Of a stretch of DNA of 10,039 nt, positions 6,395-10,039 are shown piece after piece. Within the stretch, counting starts at the first letter, position 1, and each line of letters starts with the position of its first letter. This DNA comes from Deltaproteobacteria bacterium. Its GTDB lineage: Bacteria; Desulfobacterota; DSM-4660; Desulfatiglandales; Desulfatiglandaceae. The stretch is taken from assembly GCA_019307165.1 (NCBI GenBank), contig JAFDKD010000060.1, positions 1 to 10,039 of the forward strand, given 5' to 3'. The notes under the pieces are model-generated. The model saw only the letters and a program-made list of their open reading frames with translations. It was not told the DNA's origin and searched no databases. The translations under genes were made by a program, and so were the position numbers.

Positions 6395-6459
6395 GCTCAA
6401 CCTTAGCCTTAACCTTAACCTTAACCTTTTTTTTCCTCAACCTTAGCCTTAACCTCAGC
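6395..6459. repeat. CCTTAA/CCTTAG runs with inverted partner in the 49-bp repeats
   Basis: The 19-base segment CTCAACCTTAGCCTTAACC occurs at 6396-6414 and again at 6436-6454, separated by CCTTAACC runs and a T8 tract. Its reverse complement matches AAGGTTAAGGTTGAG in the 49-bp repeat (6314-6328) with one mismatch, so the two blocks can pair as an extended hairpin. Confidence 0.85.
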
Positions 6460-6589
6460 CTATTTGTCCGGGCCCCCTGGGCGGGCCTAAAAGCCGGGCC
6501 TGCCGCGGCGTAGCCGCCCTATAGTGAAGCCGGGTCACTCATGGTCATACCATTTGTGTGGCGCATTCTAATATGTTGACCGCGAATAA

Positions 6590-7579
6590 TCAACCGCGCA
6601 GGAAGCGCATCACGATCTGCTTGGCGATGAGGGGCGCGTTTCCGCCGGCGCGGTTGTTGACGATTACCCTGGGTTTCCCTCCTTTTTCGATCAATTCATG
6701 CATGAGCGCGGCCGTCTCGCTGACCATGGACGGATTCATCATGCCGTCCACCATCCTGTTGAAGGGGTGGGCTTTCGCATAGGCGTCCTCGTAGCGGACA
6801 CCCCTGGGCGTCATGAGCCGGATGATGGTGTGCTTTTCCCGGTTAAGGGTTCGCCCGCCCGACAGGGCGAACTGTCTGGAAAGCGGCGGAAGCCAGGTCC
6901 AGTGAGAAAGGACCTGGCCCACCCCGTGTCTTTCCAGGACATGAAACAGGGGCGCCTTCAGGAAGGCATCGGTTCGAAGCTCCATGTGATAGCGCCCGTC
7001 CCCGGGCACGGTTGAAAAGAAGGCGTCCAATTCGGAAGCCAGTTCCGCAACGGGAATGCGCTCATTTTTTCTCTGATATTCCTGTTCGAAAACCAGGCCG
7101 CCGATTCGATCGCCCAGCAGTTGGACGGCCGGTTCGTAGAACTGCCGGGTGAATGTTTCGGGATCGAGATAGAGGGGGTTTTCCACGAAGGCCCCGCCTC
7201 GAAACAGCTTTCGAGCGAATACCACCTGGGGGACTTTCAGGATGAACCGGTCGTCGGCTTTCAGGTGTTTGCCGTAGGCCCGAAGCGCATGAAAGTTCCG
7301 GGTCGCTTCGCCGGCTTTATCCAACAGGGGCGCGTAAAAAGTGAAGTCAATTTCAAGTATTCGGAAGTGCCGGAAGTATTCCTCCACGCTTTCCACGGGC
7401 AGGACTTCCTCGGTGAAGCGCCTGCCGCCGACGGTCTTGGCCCTGCGGGTGATGTTGGCGGCGTAACGGCCGGGCGAGTAGATCTGCCCGAGCCAGCCCG
7501 CATAACGGTCGCCGGCCGTGCCAATGGCGACTGCGGGATGGAGATCGCGGAAATCAAAGTGGTCGAGGTCTAAAGGCAT
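6590..7579 (-). CDS. DUF72 family protein (YecE-like TIM barrel)
   Basis: 329 residues. The N-terminal IGTAGDRYAGWLGQIYSPG and the following FRILEIDFTFYAPL correspond to the DUF72 signatures 'GTSGWxYxxWxGxFYP' and 'FxxvEiNxTFY'. RFILKVPQVVFARK matches the 'FxFxvKxP' segment, and VIVNNRAGGNAPL near the end matches the conserved 'fNNhxxG.A..nA' block. The family adopts a TIM barrel related to xylose-isomerase-like and endonuclease IV folds; its function is not established. It is longer than many members (about 240-300). The start ATG 7579 has GAGGG 8 bases upstream; extension to 7657 would run into a repeat-rich gap. It lies downstream of the TrpF-like gene in the same direction, 187 bases away, so co-transcription is possible but not shown. 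Confidence 0.88.
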   Translation of the reverse strand: MPLDLDHFDFRDLHPAVAIGTAGDRYAGWLGQIYSPGRYAANITRRAKTVGGRRFTEEVLPVESVEEYFRHFRILEIDFTFYAPLLDKAGEATRNFHALRAYGKHLKADDRFILKVPQVVFARKLFRGGAFVENPLYLDPETFTRQFYEPAVQLLGDRIGGLVFEQEYQRKNERIPVAELASELDAFFSTVPGDGRYHMELRTDAFLKAPLFHVLERHGVGQVLSHWTWLPPLSRQFALSGGRTLNREKHTIIRLMTPRGVRYEDAYAKAHPFNRMVDGMMNPSMVSETAALMHELIEKGGKPRVIVNNRAGGNAPLIAKQIVMRFLRG

Positions 7580-7644
7580 CGAATTTTCCCTCGCAGGCTG
7601 TCGGAAAATAGCTATTTGTCCTACTTGTGGCCAAAACCGTTGCG

Positions 7645-7770
7645 GCGCAGGGCACAAGGCACAAAGCGCAGGGCACAGGGTCGGAGATTAGAAGCTGTCT
7701 CCTGGCTTACCAGGGTCCGCCCGTTTTCGAGTTCCAATTTTCAATTTTCAATCTTCAATGTTCAATTCAA
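7645..7770. repeat. Two short-period repeat tracts in a 187-base gap
   Basis: GCGCAGGGCACA occurs at 7645-7656 and 7666-7677, with AAGGCACAAA between, making a GGCACA-type run. From 7733 to 7770 a TTCAAT(TT)-type run overlaps the TGA stop (7767-7769) of the TrpF-like gene. No gene is seen in this gap. Confidence 0.8.
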
Positions 7771-8681
7771 AGGCCGGTCTTTTCCAGCCTTTGCAGCTTG
7801 TTTTCGATACGCGCGATTTCCTCTTCCAGTTCCTCGATGATCTGGAGCTGGTGGGGGCGGATGGAGTGGGCCGGAAGGGCGGCTTCACGGTCTTCAAGTT
7901 TCGCCTTTAAATGCGCCAGGCGGGACTTGGCCGCATCTATTTCAGCGCCCACTGTCTTTTCGGCCCTTCGGATTTCCTTTACGAACTTCCGCACTCTGGA
8001 GAAATCCTTATTGAATCGAACGGGCCGTCCATCTGCATCGGGCGCGTTGGTTAAGGTGCAGCTGTCCGCGCCGGCCGGCAGGGTTTTCAGGGTCGCGTCA
8101 TAGACATTTTCGGGCGAGAGCCCTCCCGCGAGGATGACCGGAATCCCGCTGTTGTCGATCAGGTCCGCGGCCAGGGCCCAGTCCTGGGGCCGGCCGGTAA
8201 TGCCGATGTGGCCGTCCACGGGTTCCTTTCCGAGCCACGTATCGGTCAGAAAAAAATCGCTGACAGGTTCAAGCGTAGCGGCAATTGCCAGGGTCGGGAA
8301 ATCGTGTGACAGGCGCTCAGGCGGAATGGGAATGGAGCGGATGATGCCGATTTCCGGGAAACGTTCCTTTATCCCGGACTGAATCGCCGCGAGCCGTTCC
8401 ATGTCCATGAGGGTGCGGTCCGCATGAACGAGGCTTTCGCAGAAATGGATGTAATGCGGTTCGTAATAGTCCAGGACGTTATACAGGACTTCGGGCTCGT
8501 TAAAGAGCGGGATGAGGCTGTTTTTTGCGGCAGATCCCGCCGTGGCCCGCATCACGTCCTTCAGGGTGGGCTGCCGCCACGCCGTATTCGAGGCGAGGAT
8601 GCTTCCCAGGTGATCCACGCCCAATTCGATGCACGTCTCGGCTTCCCGCTGTGTTTGAATTTCGTATATTTGTGCGATCAT
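7767..8681 (-). CDS. TrpF-like (phosphoribosylanthranilate isomerase-related) TIM barrel with coiled-coil tail
   Basis: 304 residues, about 80-100 more than TrpF. Residues 1-235 look like a TrpF barrel: GVDHLGSIL at 21-29, HFCES at 79-83 where TrpF has QLHG, a conserved-position aspartate D147 (FLTDT), HIGITGRPQDW at 158-168 in place of the GGTG loop, and IPVILAGGLSPENV at 180-193, which is nearly identical to the family's phosphate-binding segment. The catalytic cysteine of the TrpF KICG motif is absent: the N terminus reads MIAQIYEIQT. Residues about 235-303 are charged and heptad-like (EELEEEIARIENKLQRLEK), a coiled coil that could mediate oligomerisation. No other trp genes are nearby. 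It is therefore probably a paralogue with another role, not tryptophan synthesis. There is no good ribosome site before ATG 8681. Confidence 0.8.
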   Translation of the reverse strand: MIAQIYEIQTQREAETCIELGVDHLGSILASNTAWRQPTLKDVMRATAGSAAKNSLIPLFNEPEVLYNVLDYYEPHYIHFCESLVHADRTLMDMERLAAIQSGIKERFPEIGIIRSIPIPPERLSHDFPTLAIAATLEPVSDFFLTDTWLGKEPVDGHIGITGRPQDWALAADLIDNSGIPVILAGGLSPENVYDATLKTLPAGADSCTLTNAPDADGRPVRFNKDFSRVRKFVKEIRRAEKTVGAEIDAAKSRLAHLKAKLEDREAALPAHSIRPHQLQIIEELEEEIARIENKLQRLEKTGL

Positions 8682-8696
8682 TTTAGGGACAGTAAA

Positions 8697-8724
8697 TTTA
8701 TAATTTAGAAATTAGAACTTGGAA
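8697..8724 (-). promoter_or_regulatory. Weak candidate promoter for the TrpF-like gene
   Basis: On the minus strand TATAAA (8697-8702) lies 16 bases downstream of TTCCAA (8719-8724) in an AT-rich stretch. The -10 box is good and the -35 poor. It would give a leader of under 10 bases, which would fit the missing ribosome site. Composition alone could produce this. Confidence 0.22.
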
Positions 8725-8733
8725 TTGAGATAC

Positions 8734-8772
8734 GTTCCTGGTGCTTAGTTCTTAGTTCCTGGTGGCTGGTTC
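8734..8772. repeat. Degenerate TTAGTTC/CCTGGT repeat
   Basis: GTTCCTGGTG, TTAGTTC, TTAGTTCCTGGTG and GGCTGGTTC follow each other, another short-period tract of the kind filling the other gaps. The 366-base gap 8682-9047 contains this, the hairpin element and the 7-bp array, and no gene. Confidence 0.65.
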
Positions 8773-8814
8773 TTTTGCATGGTTCAGAAATTCTTCTGCC
8801 CTCTCATTTTTCCT

Positions 8815-8897
8815 CTCGCCAAGATCGCCAAGAACGCTAAGAGGGCAAAACCTTTTTTAAAAATGTTTTTCTTTGCGGCCTTCGCGACCTTTGCGAG
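8815..8897. repeat. Imperfect inverted-repeat element (large hairpin)
   Basis: Arm 1 (8815-8837) and the reverse complement of arm 2 (8875-8897) agree at 18 of 23 positions; both are built of CGCCAAGA / CGCAAAGG steps. The loop holds an A/T-rich centre (CCTTTTTTAAAAATG). On the minus strand it reads as a spurious LAKVAKAAKKN...LARGK peptide, typical of a dispersed non-coding element and not of a gene. Confidence 0.75.
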
Positions 8898-8977
8898 ATA
8901 AATCTTTTGTCGATTGAAGATTGAAAATTGCGAGGCATTTTCGGTTGACTTGCCATATTCAGTTGGCATTGTTTTTT

Positions 8978-9046
8978 CTGACATCTGACATCTGACATCT
9001 GACATCTGACATCTGACATCTGACATCTGACATCTGACATCTGACA
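8978..9046. repeat. 7-bp tandem array (CTGACAT), about 9.9 copies
   Basis: Nine uninterrupted CTGACAT units run from 8978 to 9040, followed by CTGACA to 9046, with no mismatch. On the minus strand (ATGTCAG) all three frames are open and spell the same cycle MSDVRCQ, which produces a false coding signal. The array ends one base from the stop codon (9048-9050) of the BatE gene. Confidence 0.97.
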
Positions 9047-9047
9047 C

Positions 9048-9812
9048 CTAACGCCGCACTGCTTCCACGCCTCCGTTTTCGACCCAGCCCCGCTTGTTTT
9101 CCGACACGCGGATGAGGCCCCAGCCGTCCTCCAGGCGTTCCAGCTGTACGATAGTCCCCGCATGCAGCTTGAAGAGCGCCGTGTTCCCGGCGTCCGGACC
9201 TGCGCGCACGTTGATCTCGTTTTCAAGTACGACGGCACGGGCGTCGGTGCCCGCCTGATACCACTTGAGCCCGAAGGATGCCCCCGCGATCGCCCAGAGG
9301 ATGAGCAGGATCACGGTCAGGTAGTACGTCCATTCGGTTTTGGAGATCAGTCTTACAATCAGAATGCCCCAGAAAAGGCCGTTCATGACGACAAATGCCC
9401 AGAAAAGCTCCACCAGGTTGAGGGCGTCGAGCCAGAAAAGGGCCGAACCGACCGGGCCGCGCGATTCGGGCACCCGATCCTGGACCCGGTCCCGGGCGTA
9501 GTTGAGATTGAAGTTGAGGTCCGCATCCCTCGGTATGTAGAGCCGCGCCCGTTCGTAGTTGAGGATGGCCGGCCCCAGCCGGTTGAGCCTGAAGTGGGCG
9601 TTTCCCATATTGTAGTAAAGATGGCCGTTTTTAAATCCGGCCTGAAGCAGGGTCGTATAGCCCTCAAGCGCTTCCAGGTATCTGCCCTCCTTGTAGGCCT
9701 GATTGGCGTGGAAGAACTGCTCGTCTTCCGGGGCCTGCCCGCCCGTCGTCCATGCCGCCACCGGGAAAAGCAGTATGGCGGCCAGCAACGTCATGGTAAT
9801 GGCGCGTTTCAC
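9048..9812 (-). CDS. batE: BatE-like aerotolerance protein (TPR, membrane helices, SH3)
   Basis: 254 residues from GTG 9812. A signal peptide-like segment (about 1-22) is followed by tetratricopeptide repeats (FFHANQAYKEGRYLEALEGY, then YYNMGNAHFRLNRLGPAILNYERA, about 30-105), a linker, two membrane helices (about 130-152 and 157-182) and a C-terminal bacterial SH3 domain (NEINVRAGPDAGNTALFKL, ending GWGLIRVSENKRGWV). This order is that of BatE in the Bat operon, an inner-membrane complex with von Willebrand-type proteins linked to oxidative-stress tolerance or envelope functions. The start is judged from GGGAG 5 bases upstream of the GTG, which overlaps the BatD stop as GTGA; ATG 9822-9824 would add four residues but has no ribosome site. 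A 7-bp repeat array follows its stop. Confidence 0.85.
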   Translation of the reverse strand: MKRAITMTLLAAILLFPVAAWTTGGQAPEDEQFFHANQAYKEGRYLEALEGYTTLLQAGFKNGHLYYNMGNAHFRLNRLGPAILNYERARLYIPRDADLNFNLNYARDRVQDRVPESRGPVGSALFWLDALNLVELFWAFVVMNGLFWGILIVRLISKTEWTYYLTVILLILWAIAGASFGLKWYQAGTDARAVVLENEINVRAGPDAGNTALFKLHAGTIVQLERLEDGWGLIRVSENKRGWVENGGVEAVRR

Positions 9813-10039
9813 CGGATCTCCCATTCGATTTGTCTGATCAGATCGGACATATCCTCCCCCGGTCGGCAGGCATCCTCGCCCCGGCCCGTGTAGACGCGGT
9901 CTTCCAACTCCCGCAGCCGGCTTGCGAGGGCCGCGGCCGTGTCTTTTGTCACGCCTGCGGATTGAAGGATATCCGCCGCTTCGCCCGGGGTCAAAGACCC
10001 TAAGGTCATGCCGAACCGGTCGTTCAGATACATCCGCAC
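9809..10039 (-). CDS. batD: BatD-like protein, C-terminal end, partial
   Basis: The last 76 codons of a gene entering from the right edge; no start is visible. It reads YLNDRFGMTLGSLTPGEAADILQSAG..., then a helical segment ending at VYTG. This pattern (a YLxDRxG block, a 'LT..EA...L...G' helix pair and a closing 'Y.G' segment) fits the cytoplasmic tail of BatD-type membrane proteins, and the position directly before BatE agrees with Bat operon order. The TGA stop (9809-9811) overlaps the next GTG. Too little is present to see the N-terminal beta-rich domains, so the name rests mainly on context. Confidence 0.65.
   Translation of the reverse strand: MRMYLNDRFGMTLGSLTPGEAADILQSAGVTKDTAAALASRLRELEDRVYTGRGEDACRPGEDMSDLIRQIEWEIR

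Larger units (their letters stand above)
6143..6589. other. 450-base gap of repeats upstream of the lipoprotein gene
   Basis: No gene is supported here; open frames crossing it only spell repeats (LNLNLGLNLAK-type). It holds a 49-bp tandem repeat, CCTTAA-type runs, a small hairpin AGAATG (6366-6371)/CATTCT (6379-6384), and a very GC-rich segment at 6470-6520 without a clear terminator. Confidence 0.7.

Noticed and set aside
6143..6400. N-terminal extension of the lipoprotein to 6400
   Set aside because: The extra residues are translated tandem repeats, and a strong ribosome site and signal peptide place the start at 6142.
8978..9046. CRISPR array
   Set aside because: Units are 7 bases with no spacers and no cas genes nearby.
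8784..9238. Open frames with MSDVRCQ repeats that look like a repeat protein
   Set aside because: They are the 7-bp array read in frames that happen to lack stops; one also overlaps BatE in another frame. No ribosome site or domain supports them.
9162..9893. Long + strand open frame of 243 codons
   Set aside because: It is the antisense shadow of the BatE gene, whose TPR and SH3 residues are clear.

Overview
The window looks like chromosomal DNA of a Gram-negative bacterium with moderately high GC, most likely a deltaproteobacterium (Desulfobacterota). The grounds are the Bat aerotolerance genes, a fused inositol-phosphate cytidylyltransferase/CDP-alcohol transferase, a DUF72 protein, and gaps filled with short-period repeats. 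This placement is an inference from gene style; there is no rRNA or other marker gene here.

Left part (1-2064, + strand) is a tightly packed inositol-phosphate operon: the 3' end of a probable myo-inositol-phosphate synthase, a bifunctional protein that should make CDP-inositol and transfer the inositol-phosphate group, and an HD-fold hydrolase-like gene. The genes overlap by a few bases. The first junction carries a 55-bp tandem duplication that doubles the ribosome site and start region of the second gene and alters the C terminus of the first. Together they could take glucose 6-phosphate to inositol phosphate, to CDP-inositol, to an inositol-phosphate lipid or di-inositol phosphate, with the HD protein a candidate for the final dephosphorylation.

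Middle (2065-3425) is gene-poor. It holds a structured leader (possible promoter, a hairpin covering a strong ribosome site, a 10-codon ORF, a weak terminator-like hairpin), a small basic/acidic helical protein, a long hairpin just downstream of it, and a decayed fragment of the replicative helicase gene dnaB on the minus strand with an amber stop inside a conserved block.

The remainder (3426-10039) is all on the minus strand. Reading in transcription order from the right edge: the C-terminal end of BatD and BatE (coupled by GTGA), a TrpF-like TIM-barrel protein lacking the catalytic cysteine and carrying a coiled-coil tail, a DUF72 protein, a solute-binding lipoprotein, a FAD-dependent amino-acid-oxidase-like enzyme, and a membrane protein with an HELLH metalloprotease motif coupled to the oxidase gene. 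The gaps are filled with short-period repeats of different sequence, several of which begin right at the stop codon of the preceding gene. These include a near-perfect 7-bp array, 49-bp tandem repeats, CCTTAA-type runs and a large imperfect hairpin element.
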